Assembly (NCBI GenBank): GCA_963969495.1
Contig: OZ018330.1
Coordinates: 71,697,954 to 71,761,953 of the forward strand
Origin: Ceratothoa steindachneri
Lineage: Eukaryota; Arthropoda; Malacostraca; Isopoda; Cymothoidae
Length of the DNA stretch: 64,000 nucleotides
Direction: 5' to 3'
Shown piece by piece: positions 24,401 through 35,835 of this stretch. The position numbers and the translations under genes were made by a program. Numbering within the stretch: position 1 is the stretch's first letter; every line of letters begins with the position of its first letter. The notes beneath the pieces are model-generated. The model had not been told where the DNA came from and searched no databases. It saw only the letters and a program-made list of their open reading frames with translations.

Positions 24401-25140
24401 CTTCCACGCCGTATTCCCTCTGTTTGAAGTCAGTGGGGCTCTACCAGGCTCTGCGTCTGTCTTCACGGCCGAGCTGGTGGCAATACACCACTCGGTACGG
24501 GAGATTACGTGACGTGCCCAGTTCGGAGACCGGATTGTGATCTATAGCGACTCACAAAGCACCCTGAGTGATCTCAGGGCATTGGAATCTCCGGATCCCT
24601 TGTTCGCGATATCCGTGACGCCACGGTTTTGGCGAGCCGGGCGGATGTCGAGATTATCTTCTGCTGGGTTCCTGGACATGTAGGAATTGCGGGAAATGAT
24701 CGCGCCAATGAGGGCGCCAAAGAGTCCGCGAGGACTTTGCGACCGGACCACCGTTTCACTCTTTCTCACACTGACTACATAGCAGGAATACGGGTAGCTC
24801 TTCGGACTGCTTGGCAAAGAAGATGGGAGACGGTCGAAGGGAACTTAAAGTTGCGTGCCATTGCGCCGCGACTGTTCTAATGGACCTATCCCTTAATGCC
24901 GCGGCGGCTTCAGGTTGCTTTCTGTCATCTCCGAATCGGGCACACTCGTGTCACGCATCGCTGTTTGATGGAGCGCTCACCTGCGCCCTATTGCGACGAC
25001 TGCGTCGTCACCCAGACTGTGTGGCACATTCTTGTCGAATCTTCCAGTCTGGGTGATCTTCGCGCACGATGCCTGTCCCGGTACCAGATTGGCGGGGTCG
25101 CTACCGCCTGTCCCTTGTACTCGGGACGGATTCGTGCACA
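21487..25140 (+). pseudogene. LINE copy A ORF2: endonuclease, RT, RNase H, broken
   Basis: The APE-type endonuclease begins FLQWNCRGLRANWEELR (~21500) and contains GHLNGRH where copy C has GDLNGRH, so a catalytic Asp is lost, and GNDHFPI for the usual SDH motif. RT (22394-23722) is one open frame of about 443 residues: GFRPISLTS, FFDLEKAQDTAW, GVPQGSVLSVTLFAL and intact YVDD. TAA at 23723 ends it. Copy C's VYKDGSKSQ block of RNase H is missing at ~24375, removing the first catalytic Asp, though TAELVA, SDSQS and CWVPGHVGIAGN remain. Multiple frameshifts separate domains. Confidence 0.85.
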
Positions 25141-25348
25141 TTGACTTGTTTTCTTTTCGGGGAAGGCCGGGCTTCTCCCTTTATTTAAGGTCCTTTTTTG
25201 TTTTTTGTTTCTTATTGTTTTGTTTGTAGGTTGCACTCTCCTGCACCGGGTGAGGGTGACCTCTCCCCGCTGCCGGAGATTGGTTCCTGAGTGTTAAGTT
25301 TTTCACATTTTTATCATTGTTATGTCTTCATATTTTTATTTTAAAGGA

Positions 25349-25404
25349 GCCTAGTTCTAGGCTGTCGTGTTTTTCGGCGACTTATGCCCAAGTGGGCAGT
25401 TGCC
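25349..25404 (+). other. LINE copy A 3'-terminal hairpins
   Basis: Stem 1 is GCCTAG/CTAGGC (25349-25362). Stem 2 is GGCGACT/AGTTGCC (25376-25404, one G-U pair) enclosing a GCC...GGC inner pairing. Both are conserved in copies C and D just before the A-rich tail, so they are candidate recognition structures for the element's own RT. Confidence 0.6.
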
Positions 25405-25435
25405 AGACGGGCTTTATAGAATTAAAAAAAAAATA

Positions 25436-28245
25436 ATCACACCCTTCTCTGGAGGTGCCTTCGGATGCCGTCTTTTTCCCAGCGGCAGTCATTCCGTTAC
25501 TTTCCTAGGAAACTGCCAAGAAAGACAGGCAGCCCATAAGTGACCGGTCCCAGCGAAAGCGGCACGATAGAGCCCGTCTGCCTCTTGCCTCCAAAGACCT
25601 CTGGGCTCGAATTTGGGGCTTATAGGGAGTTACCCTACTTGTCCCCTCTCTTACCCGACCAAAGATGATGGGATCTGTGATGTCCTGGAAGGGAGGGCAC
25701 GTGGAGGCCGAACCTGAGATGGACATGGTCCCTGACGCAACCTGGGCTCGGTGCCAATCACCGAACCCGAATCCGCCCCTGTGCAAGGTCCTCCTATAAC
25801 GGCCCGGGTCTCCAAGGCTGTACAAGGAGATGAGGGATCTCCTCCTCTGGCTGGTGCCCTTGTGAAAGCGAAGACATTCTCCATCTCGGAGAAGGATCTT
25901 GCTGAGGACGATCCATCTCGCCTTGGGGCTCATGTCGGTGGAGGGGAGTAGAGGGTTCATTCCCCTCCCTCTTCTCCTAAAAAGAAAAAGACCCCAAAAG
26001 ACTCGGAGCTTCTCTCCATCCATAGGGACTGCGGGGACGGATGGGTGTGCTACCACTTCAGTAATCAACGAAGCCAAGATCGGCACGTCTGACCCCTTTG
26101 CCCTCCTATGTGCGGAGTCTCTGACAAAGACCAGAACTGCGCAGAGCGAAGCCTTGATTATGTCGGGGCCCCTCATTAAGAAGTTACCTGTCGTTATCTA
26201 ACCCGCTGGCTTCAAGCGTTTACTCGCCATACGCTCCACTGATGACAACATGTTGGCTAAAGCCAACATGATCCATCAGAGGAGAGCTATAGCTAGTGTA
26301 ATTGGTAGAGAACCGAAGGTGACCCGTTTCTCGGAAGAGAGCCTTTTGGAGAATGCGTTGAATTTCTCAGAGGCGGCCATGATTAGTACCCTTCGGACAC
26401 GAGATGGCACGCCGGTAAGTGTGACGCAATACTCTACCATGAACATCGTGAAAGGAGTAGTTTATGCGAGGCAACTCGGGGACTATTCCATAGATGATAT
26501 CACGTTAGAGCTAGCCGACCATGGGGCGGTTAAGGTTGAACGTGTGATGAGAAAACAGGGAGGAGCCTCGAGACCCACCACTACACTCTTCGTTACGTTC
26601 GACTGTGATAAGCTCCCTGAGTCGGTGCGTGCCGGTTGGTATTTACCGCGTGAAAGCATTCGAGCCACTGCGGAGGTACTATTATGTACTATCACCGCTT
26701 CGGGCATACTAATCGTTCTTGTAGGCGCGCAAAATCGAGGTTACCCTAAGTCTGTGTAAGTTGCTCTAAGGCCGCACACGATAAGTCTAAGTCCTGTGTG
26801 ACCATGTGTATCAAGTGCAGAGAGCCGCACTCCGCTTCCTCGAAGCAATGTGGTACGTATCTCTTTGAGAAGGAAATCCTGGCGGTTCAGGCACAAACTT
26901 TCCCCGGTAAGTCCTCGGAGGCGACACCGCCTTCAGCTCATTGTCCGGCCAATAGCGCCAGGAGTTCTGCCTCCGAGAAGCGTACGGCCATTCCCGTCAG
27001 AGTCTTGTCTTTGAAGAGCGCCCACGCATCTCCTCCGAGCTAGGCCTGGAGGGCATATTCCTTCAATGGAATTGCCGTGGACTCTGGGCCAGCTGGGGGA
27101 AGCTGCGGAGTCCCGTCTCGTACCGTTCACTGTTAGCTATCTTTTTGCAGAACATGCTGGGCGCGTGCCCCCTGCCCACTCTCCCGGGCTATAAGAGTTT
27201 TGCCACCCCACCAACACGGGATGGCGACCGAGCAGGGAGACGCGCCATTTACGTCAGGAATGATGTTCCGTTCTTTTCTTTGCTTTAGATACCTCCTTTC
27301 AGGCAGTAGCTGCACCCGGATAGGAGGTATACTGTTATTTTCGCGTATATTCCACTGTAAGCCGACTTCGACGCGGGAGACTTTCGCTGCGCCGTCTTAC
27401 GGTTGCCGAGTCCCTTTCTCTTGTTTGGAGATCTGAACGGTATACACCTCCTTTGGGGAGACTACTTGATTAATTCTCAGGGTCAAGTCTTTGCCGCCCT
27501 GATCGACGAGCTGGAGATAGGTGTCCTAAACGTGGATTAGTTTACGTATTACTCCCCGAGAACCGCTTCATTTTCTTGCCTCGATTTATCTTTGTGCTCT
27601 CCGGATGCACATCCTGATTTTTTGTTTTGGGTGGTCGATGAACTCCATGGTAGTGATCACTTTCCCATTCAAATACCATTTTCTGGGCCGCTGCCGCTCG
27701 AGAGCCCACCCCAGTGGAAATACGGACCACCGCGCCCGCGCCATGGATATTCTTCGTTCCGTGACGTTCAGCGGCTGGGGCACTGATAGGGCTACTGCCT
27801 TTCTTTTTTATCGATTGTCTGTTCGTTCGAAGCTCGACTACAGATGCGAGTTTTATGCATCCGCGGCCGAGCGTGTATTGCGGAAGGGGGACTCGATCCA
27901 CCACACCGACCTTCGCCTGCCACCGGTGGTTTCTGCACTTTCCCCATTGAGAGTTACTTGTCGATGCCGGAGAGATGCCACTCGCTCTGCGCCGTGCACA
28001 GTGCATTATTCATCTGTGCGCGCGAGCCTGGCACCTCCTCTAGTAGCCATCAGCTCTCACTTCATTCGCAGCTGATCTCGACGGTGCCTAAGCCGAGAGA
28101 CACCAGTTATACCCTAAGCCCTTCAGGTTTAGGGCCAGAAAACTCTCGGAGTATTGCGTTCTGCCTTTTTGGAGAACATTTCCTGTCACGCTGGAACCGT
28201 GCCAGTGTATAGGATGGCTCATAAAATAGAAAAAAATAGAAAAAA
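25436..28245 (+). mobile_element. LINE copy B, internally deleted and early-ended
   Basis: Begins inside the 5' UTR (CACCCTTCTCTGGAGGTGCC), directly after the copy A tail. ORF1 is recognisable (IGREPKVTRFSEESLLENA, ADHGAVKVERVMRKQGGASR) but frameshifted in the knuckles. A deletion near 26898 joins the post-knuckle region to the end of ORF1. The endonuclease follows to ~27715, and a second deletion near 27730-27745 removes the whole RT, joining GC-rich blocks in the endonuclease linker and at ARAMDILRSVTFS. The element stops just before RNase H (GGATGGCTC, ~28217) and is followed by an A-rich stretch. Confidence 0.8.
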
Positions 28246-28609
28246 TTAGTCACCAGCGATTTATGTGGAAGAAGTTTCATATACTACTTTTGGCCACCAG
28301 CATTATAAATCTAAGAAACTTCATAGACTTCTTTGGGCGACTAGCGATTTATATGGATGGAGGTTCATAGACACTTCACGCCACCAGCAATTTATGTGGA
28401 AGGAGGTTCATAGATTTCTCTGTACAACCTGCACTTTGTGGAAGGATGTTTATAGACTTCATTAGACTACTAGTGATTTAGGGGGAAGGAGCTTCATAGA
28501 CCTATTTGTGCTACTAGCAATTTATGTAATAGGAAGTTTATAGACTTCTTTAGAAATCAAGAAATATATGTGGCAAAGGTTCATACGCTTATTTGGGCCA
28601 TCAGTAATA
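28246..28609. repeat. Degenerate ~45-bp minisatellite, middle part
   Basis: Same unit as 16160-17211, resuming immediately after LINE copy B (CACCAGCGATTTATGTGGAA). About 8 units precede the mariner insertion. Confidence 0.85.
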
Positions 28610-28611
28610 TA

Positions 28612-29545
28612 CGAGGGGCGGTCAAGAAGTTTTGAGAATTGGTAGAGCAAAACAGAGGAAGGGGGATGGCTGTTTATGGGAGTGTTAGGACAAGTTATGA
28701 CAAGTCAGGACCTGCAGCCGCACACTCCTGCCTCGTCTATTTAAGAAGCAGTAGCTGATCTCAGATCGTCAGTCACAAATTTTTAAACAATGGAGAAGGT
28801 TGAGCACCGCGCAGTGATCAAATTTTTGACCAAAGAAGGCAAGAATGCAAAAGAGATTCATGAACGCATGGTGTCAGTGTACACCGACACCGCCCCTTCC
28901 TATGCAACCAATGCTCGCTGAAATATGGAGTTCTACAATGGTCGTGACTTCCTTGAAGATGACCCCGTCCAGGACGCCCGTCAGACGTGACCAACGAGAA
29001 CAATGTGGCCCGTGTGGAGAGGATGATCCTCGAAAATCGACGGGTTAAGGTCGAAGAAATCGAGCGAGAACTTGGAATATCACAGGGAAGTGTTATCAAC
29101 ATCATCCACGACAATTTGGCCATGACCAAGGTCTCTCTCTGCTCGTTGTGTCCCTAGAAACCTCACGCCCCATGATCGACCTTAACGTTGTCAAAGTCCA
29201 CAAGGCCAGAGTTGCACAAGCTGCCCTGCGCGAGTGCGGATTCGAGGAGCTCAACCATCCCCCCTACAGTCCAGATCTGGCCCCTAGCGACTACTTTTTA
29301 TTCCGCCAGCTCAATGCTGCACTGCGTGGACGCCGTTTTGGGGACGATGAAGATGTCCAGCTCGCCGCCCAGTAGTGGATTGAACAGCAGTCGGGAGATT
29401 TCTGGTTGTCGGGAATTCGAAGCCTCAGGGACAAGTGGCGCAAGTTCATTGAAGTCGAGGGTAGTTATATTGAAAAATAATAAAACACTTTTACTCATAT
29501 CTCGTTTCCTTATATCCGAATTGCAAAACTTATTGACCACCCCTG
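28612..29545 (+). mobile_element. Mariner deletion derivative, copy 2
   Basis: TA duplications at 28610-28611 and 29546-29547 flank terminal inverted repeats (CGAGGGGCGGTCAAGAAGTT and the complement of AACTTATTGACCACCCCTG). ATG at 28790 begins the N-terminal helix-turn-helix part (EHRAVIKFLTKEGKNAKEIH). Stops and frameshifts occur, e.g. TGA near 28919. The frame for HDR...(near 29175-29200) joins directly to HKARVAQAALRECGFEELNH and PPYSPDLAPSDYFLF, which keeps the third catalytic Asp only. The C-terminus ends GSYIEK then TAATAAAA. Full mariners are about 1.3 kb, whereas this copy is 934 bp. Confidence 0.88.
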
Positions 29546-29547
29546 TA

Positions 29548-31047
29548 TGTTAAAGGAGGTTCATAGTCTTCTTTGGGCCGCCAGATTTTATATGTAACGG
29601 GACTCATAGAATTCTTCGGGTTTCCAGCGATTTATATGGAAATATTTCATAGAACTTTTTGCCACCAGCATTTTATTTGGAAGAAGTTCATATCCCACTT
29701 TGGGGAACCATCGAAAATTTTGTCAAAGCAGGTTCATAGGCTTATTTACGCCTCCAGCGATTTATGTGGAATAAGGTTCATAGAGATATCTTTGGAACAC
29801 GAGCGATTCATTTGAAAGAAGGTTGATAGACTTCCTTGGACCACCAGCGATTTATGTAGATCGAGTTTAATAAACTTCCTTTGCTAGCGACCATTTTTAT
29901 AAAAGGAGTTTCATAATCTTCTTTGTAACACAACTCATTTATACGGAAGAAGCTTCATAGACCTTTTCAGGCCACCAGCAATATAAGCAGAAGGAGCTTT
30001 ATAGACTTCTATCGGACACCAACTCCTTATGTGGAATGAATTTCAACGATCTTTTTTGTTTTTTAAAAGAGGTATTATGTGGAAGGAACTTCCTAACCCT
30101 TAATTAACTATCAGCGATATAAGCGGAAGGACCTTCATAGACTCTTTAGACCACCAGCGATTTAGTCTTTTTGGAGTACCAGTGGTTTATGGGGAAGGCG
30201 TTGCAATGACTTCTTTGGGCCAGCAGCGGCTTATGTGGAAGGAGTTTCATACAATTCTTTGAACCTCTTTGGGACACAGCGATTTATGTGGAAGTAGCTT
30301 AATAGACCTCTTTGTTCCACCAGAGGTTTTTTGGAAGGGGCTTCACTGACCTCTTTGAGCCACCAACGATTTATGTGGAACGGTGTTCATAGACCTCTTT
30401 TAACTACCAGACATTTATGTATAAGGAGCTTTATATACCTATTTGGGGCTCCAACACTTTAGGTGTAAGGAGATTTATAGACTTCATTTGGCCACCGCTG
30501 ATTCATGTGGAAGGTTAATACACCTCATTCACCACCAGAGAATTATGTGAAAAAAGGTTGTAGAATTCTTTACGGCAGCAGCAATTTATGTGGAAGTAGG
30601 TTTATATTCGTTTATATACCCCTTAACCAACAGCGATTTATGGGAAGGAGGTTCATAAACCTTTTGGGACCAGCAGCGATTTATGTGGAACGAGCTTCAA
30701 AGACCTATTTGCGCCACTAGAGATTTATGCGCAAGGAGGCTCACAAACTTTTTTCGACCACTAGCGATTTATATGGAAGGAGGTTCATAGACTTCCTTCG
30801 GCCACCAGTAATTTATGTCGAACGTGCTTGATAGACCATTTTGGCCCATAAGCAAATTATGTGAAAAGATTTGCATAGACCTCTTTAGGCCACTATCGAT
30901 TTATGTGGAAGGATATTTATAGACTTCTTTTGGCCACCAGCAATTTATTTGGAAAGAGTTTCATAGACCACTTTAGGCTACTATCGATTTATGTGGAAGG
31001 AGGTTCCTAAACATTTTTGGACCATCCGCGATTTAGTGAAATCCATT
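29548..31047. repeat. Degenerate ~45-bp minisatellite, right part
   Basis: More than 30 further diverged units (GCGATTTATGTGGAAGGAG, TTCATAGACTTCTTTGGCCA variants) reading the same way as the left part. The array ends at a perfect palindrome. Confidence 0.85.
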
Positions 31048-31071
31048 CATAGACCCCAAAGGGGTCTATGA
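31047..31071. repeat. Palindrome at array end
   Basis: TCATAGACCCC, a 3-nt AAA loop, then GGGGTCTATGA: 11-bp perfect arms. The left arm is derived from the minisatellite consensus (TTCATAGAC). Confidence 0.85.
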
Positions 31072-33629
31072 TTGTAAATTTGTCTTTAACCATAGATTTC
31101 ATCCTTAAAAATTGGGTGGTGAAATCTCCAGTTTGGGAAAATTAGTTGATGAGGACATTTTCTTTTATTTATTAGCTCACAACATAAGCAAATTTCAACT
31201 TTAGGGTGACAAACATACGAGTATGTATATATTAAAACTTTTCTAACTCTATATTAAAGTGTCGAAACATTTTAGCAAAATACATTGACATGGCTTCCTT
31301 TTTTATTTTCTCATTGAAATATGGGAAACTTTTAGATGAGTTTATACAGGGTGTAATTATAATTCCCATATACCTGAGTAGAGTAAAAGGTGCGCTTAAT
31401 GGTGGACGATGTGCAATCAGCTTCGATTTTTTTTTAGAATTAAAATTAAATTATATTCGATATTCGAAAGAAACGACCATGTGCTAAGTTTGCAATATTG
31501 TTTTTTCAGTGCTTGAAAATTCTTTTAAAACAGCTTAAAAAAAAATTCGAACAATCTGGCTGATGTAAACAAAGGTTTCAAGACAGAGTTGGCAGTCAAC
31601 TTTCCATTACACTAACCTGAATGACTTCAGTAACAACGTTTGCCCCCATCAAACAACGGATACAGAAAGCAGATCAATTCTTATTAACCATATTGCCTTC
31701 AATATTTGGCTGCCCCTTACTCTAAATTAGCTATTATGTGTTTTTCTATACTGAATTCAAATGTGATTGACTATTGTTCCCAAAATAAATAAACCTAGAT
31801 AGTTTTTATTTTCTATTTAATAATATACGAGTATATGTAATTGTTTCCGAGCATTTTGTGTTATTTTTATGTGATAAAAATTAACTATAATAGTAGTTAT
31901 TATTTTAGGTTAATATTTCGAAAAACAAATTTAATCACTCTTATTATGTCAAGCACACTTTTTTGAATCCATCTATATAGAATTAAATGAGCGGTCGATG
32001 TTACTATTATTATAATAAAAGTTTTAATTTCAATATTTTTCTCTTTCTTAATCGTGATGATGTCACATTTGAAAAGTTGTTTTTTTTAATTTATATAGTG
32101 ACGTCACATTGTCTACATATTTTCTTCTACATATTGTCTCTGTTTGGGATTGAACAGCTTTGCATTATGACTTGTGGTGGATGTAAAATATTTCGAAGAC
32201 CTTGTAAAAGAGTTTCACAGTGATCCTAATCGTGCTTTTAACTCGGTCTAAATTCAAGAATTTCTTCAAAAGGATTTGTGAATTGGAAGAGCTTATGTTG
32301 CCAAGTGTGTGGCCCTTTGACTCGATAAACGGCACTTTATTGGTGGTGAAAAGCGCATTATAGAAATAGACAAGGGTTATTATTTGATAAGAGTCACAAC
32401 GAGAAACAACAATACCAAAAATGCTTATCCAAATGACTTTTTTATGATACTGAGTTGCTTATAGTACGAATTGATTGAAAAAATCTGGGAAGTGGGGAGT
32501 AGACCCCACCTAAAATCTGCCTACTGCCTTACGTTCATCCCCATCCCTTAGTGCTTTCCAACGTGCCTTGAAAACTTAATTCTTCTTCCAAGTTTTTCTT
32601 TAGTTGATAGACAGGCGCTTTGTGAAGGTTCATGGCTTTGAAGAGATTCTTACCCCTAAAATCTCGATTATTATTATTTGGTTTCCAAGTTTTGACCTCC
32701 ACAAATTAAGACGGGTAAGATGCAGAGATTAAATACATTGCGTTTAAGGCATAGAAGCAACTTTCTTTGGAAGATGTAGCGGAACTTTCTACCCACGACT
32801 CTCCAGCCTAACTTTGTTTTTCTCCTCATTTCCTCTTCCATCATAAATTACCCTAAGTCTGCGTATTCTCGTACTTGCTCTAAAATTTGGCCGCCATTCC
32901 TAATTGCTCTATTTTCTTCAAAATTATCAATCATTATTTTCGTCTTTTAAAGTTAATTTTGAGGCCAACTGTGAACCTGACTTATCCTAATGCTATTATC
33001 ATTAATTATGATTCTTCCGAATTTGAATTAAATGATGGCAGCGCCTTCAGGACGAGAGATCTTGTCTACGAACGAAAGACGGTGACGCTTTTGTTTCTAT
33101 GTATTTTTATTTCCTGTTTATTTTTTAGCCGTTTGCCAATTTTTAAAAGTTGTTTCATTCCTTTTAATGATTTGTTTTTTTTCATAGTTTGTATAACTTT
33201 AATCGAATTATATGTTCTACGATGAACATTCATTTTAAGAACTTAGTTGAATTCTGTATATTCGATCTTTTAGCTAATTGTTCCATCCAGTCTATTTTCG
33301 CCTTTTTTCGGATTTATTTTCGTAGATTCCTTTATTTTTTGTGTTAGATGACATTGTTTCATTCTAATTTGCTGAAGTTGTACATTGTGAGATAGATTGT
33401 TATGATATTTTTTCACTTGGTCATTAAGTTCATTAAACTTGTTTGCAAGTGAAATTTTGAACTTTTCTACTTTAACTTAGTAATCAACTTCGAGTGTTTT
33501 GGCTCTCCAACTATTCCAATAGTTGGAGAAATGGCAAGTGAGCTTGAACACAAACAAGTGTAGTGTACTTAGTATAGGTTAGTTGTAATCTACTGAATAG
33601 TTATAAATTGAATGAGAAAGTTTTCTGAA
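31072..33629. other. No recognisable gene, A+T-rich
   Basis: Frames such as 31987-32223 and 32887-33225 (plus) are Phe/Ile/Leu-rich without motifs. A perfect 12-bp-arm palindrome sits at 33504-33529. Around 32335-32440 a plus-strand frame IGGEKRIIEIDKGYY faintly resembles an ISXO2-type transposase but is too short to call. Confidence 0.5.
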
Positions 33630-34612
33630 GGTTAGAATGTGAAGGAGACTTGGGTGTCTTTCTAAGTTCCAACCTCCGGGCCTAGAAACCAGTGCATTAG
33701 TGCTAGGAATAGAGTTAATCGGGCATTAGGGTTTTTTGATTAGAGCGTGAGAAATAGGAATGCAAATGACATTCTAAAACTGGACCTGGCATTAGTTAGG
33801 CATCATATTAAATATGCGATCCAATTTTGGTCACAATATTATACGATGGATATTTCCTTGCAAAGAAGGATGACTAAAATCATGCAGTGGCGGCTCGTAG
33901 CTAAAATTAGTAGGGGTGATGTATCAGAAATATTTTAGCATTCTTTTAATATTATGTAAAATTAAATAAACATATAAAAGAAAGTTATAGATAAACTTGA
34001 TAAAATCCTATACAGAACAAAATTAAATATTTTTTAATTACTAATCGCCTAAATTGTTACAGTTCATTTGTTTTAATCAGCTTTTATTCTTTTCAGTGTT
34101 GAAAAGCAGAGTTCTGCTTCTGATGTAGTCATGTGAATTGTCCATAGGATTTTTATCCGTTTCGTAATTCCACTAAGAACATCATCGAGATTATTTTCCG
34201 AGATAAATTTCAGCAGCTCAATTAATTAATTAATAAAAGAACCGCCACTGCTAAGATGATTCGTGGGTTGAGAGCTTACCTAATGGTGAAAGCCTTAGGA
34301 GACTAAAGTACAAAAGTTAGAAAGGAGAAGGGGTTGAGGGGACTTGATTGACGTCTTCAAATGACTAAAAGGTTATAATAAGGCAGATAAAGGTAAGGTA
34401 CTTATTTTTAGCGAACAGTATAGGACACGTACCAATTGGTTTAAGCTGGACAAGTTTAGGTTTAGGAAAGCGATTGGTAGAAATTGGTTTACAAATCGAG
34501 TGTTAGATGAATGGAATAGGCTCAGTAGTCATGTTATAGAAGTGTCCATCCTGTGGAGTTTTAAGAATAGATTGGATAGATTTAAGGGTGAGGATACTAG
34601 GTGGGACTGAAC
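33630..34612 (+). pseudogene. LINE relic, RT C-terminal part, split by a MITE
   Basis: Left piece (33630-33884): ARNRVNRALGFLI, DILKLDLALVRHHIKYAIQF, WSQYYTMDISLQRRMTKIM. Right piece (34251-34612): MIRGLRA, then after frame changes FSEQYRTRTNWFKLDKFRF, GRNWFTNRVLDEWNRLSSHV, SFKNRLDRFKGEDTRWD. These are consecutive parts of the post-RT region of a LINE widespread in animals (CR1-like by general appearance). The pieces become collinear when the 366-bp element at 33885-34250 is removed. A different LINE family from copies A-D. Confidence 0.75.
33885..34250. mobile_element. hAT-like MITE inserted in LINE relic
   Basis: Ends CAGTGGCGGCTC and (complement) CAGTGGCGGTTC form a terminal inverted repeat, 11 of 12 matching. 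CAG-type termini fit hAT elements. The 366-bp interior is A+T-rich and non-coding. Flanks CTAAAATCAT (left) and CTAAGATGAT (right) look like a diverged target duplication of about 8 bp, though offset slightly from the termini. Confidence 0.65.
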
Positions 34613-35043
34613 TTGCAGCCTCCTCCCTTTCTTATGATTTCTTTATCATGAGTTAGGCTCTCATTTTTTAGATTCATTTTGTTCTTGCTTGTAAATAACC
34701 TATGGTCACAAGCTGTGATGGAAGAGCTGATGAGCGATATGTCCCTATTAAGAAGGATGTAATCAAGTTTTTTCTTTTCCGGTTTGCTTTCATCCATGAC
34801 CTTCTTTTGGTGTCTCTCCATTGGAAGATCATAATGCAAAGGTTTTCTTCAAATTCTACCATGTAACCTGGTGCCAGAACGCCTGTCTTTATGATTATGG
34901 AAGCAATAAAAATGAATATATGAAGATGAGTTGAAGGCTTAGAATAAATGCTATTTTTTAAGTCTGAAAGAGTCATATGTATTGATACATTTAAAACTGG
35001 GAGGGTCATATTTATTTAAAAATTTCAATAGTGAGTAAATTTG

Positions 35044-35044
<1 letters not shown>

Positions 35045-35114
<70 letters not shown>
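35045..35114. repeat. (AT)n then (GT)n microsatellite
   Basis: About 58 bp AT followed by about 14 bp GT. Compound dinucleotide repeat. Confidence 0.95.
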
Positions 35115-35334
35115 CTTTTTTTCAAAACATGTGCATGTATTAGTGAACAATCAACGTCGTTGAATATCATACAGAAAAATGTTTTAGATGTTTAAAAGTT
35201 AGCTGACATGAAAGAATGGAAGCCATCTTAATACTATAAAAGGGTTACCATTATCATGATGGTTCACGCCGGGTATCAAAGTCCCACGTTATGACTGGTG
35301 CCCAATGCTCTGTTAACACTGTAAAGGCTGTAAG

Positions 35335-35835
35335 CCGTGAGATAGACAGCTGCAACAGAGACTATAAACCCCTTGGTCAGCAGAAAGGAACACAGCAAGC
35401 GTTTTGACTGCGTCCGCACTCCCGAATTCATCTAACAACTGCAGGGCAAGGTGATGGAAGAACCGAGCAAGGGAATCCGGGCTTTGGCCAAAGAGATGAG
35501 TGTTGGAGGACTCTCCCTACCACTCGTACAAGAGGCGCAAGGGACAAATTCTAACAACCAAGGCCAAGGAAATCCACTTGACGAAGTCTAAGAAGTTCTT
35601 GGACATACCGAAGCATCCTGTTTAGCCAGGGACGATCGGGTTCTTCTCAGATGAAAAGAACTTCCAAGAACAGTTGCACACCCCGCAAAGCAACAGATAG
35701 CTTGCATATAAGCTACCTAAAACTGTGATTATATGTGGCTGTCTCCCCAGTTAAGGTGACGTCATGCTGCCCCACATCTTTGATCATGGTCTTAGGTTTA
35801 ATTCAGACGGCTATGTGGAGCTGCTCGAGATTGTG
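35335..35835 (+). pseudogene. DDE transposase relic (Tc1/mariner type), N-terminal half
   Basis: Across frames the plus strand reads CVRTPEFI, GKVMEEPSKGIRALAKEMSV (helix-turn-helix), TKAKEIHLTKSKKFLD, GFFSDEKNFQ (first catalytic Asp) and DVMLPHIFDHGLRFNSDGYV. The same family is represented at 42330-43040 with GVISSEGDAMSLPFFPEDLK and PNSDGYI. The second and third catalytic residues are absent here because the relic stops near 35835. At least three stops or frameshifts. Confidence 0.65.

Larger units (their letters stand above)
18507..25435 (+). mobile_element. LINE copy A, near full length
   Basis: Begins with CCCCCGTAAGG, equivalent to the 5' end of copy C, and runs through 5' UTR, ORF1, ORF2, 3' UTR with two hairpins (25349-25362 and 25376-25404) and an A-rich tail AATTAAAAAAAAAATAAT. 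ORF2 has RNase H after RT, which excludes Jockey proper and places it near the I-type LINEs by architecture. It abuts copy B at its tail. Frameshifts and lost residues in both ORFs show it is inactive. Confidence 0.85.

Noticed and set aside
16160..31047. CRISPR-like array
   Set aside because: Units are contiguous, degenerate and ~45 bp with no unique spacers. This is a eukaryotic minisatellite.
32335..32440. ISXO2-type transposase relic
   Set aside because: A single short frame with weak similarity (IGGEKRIIEIDKG). No second motif supports it.
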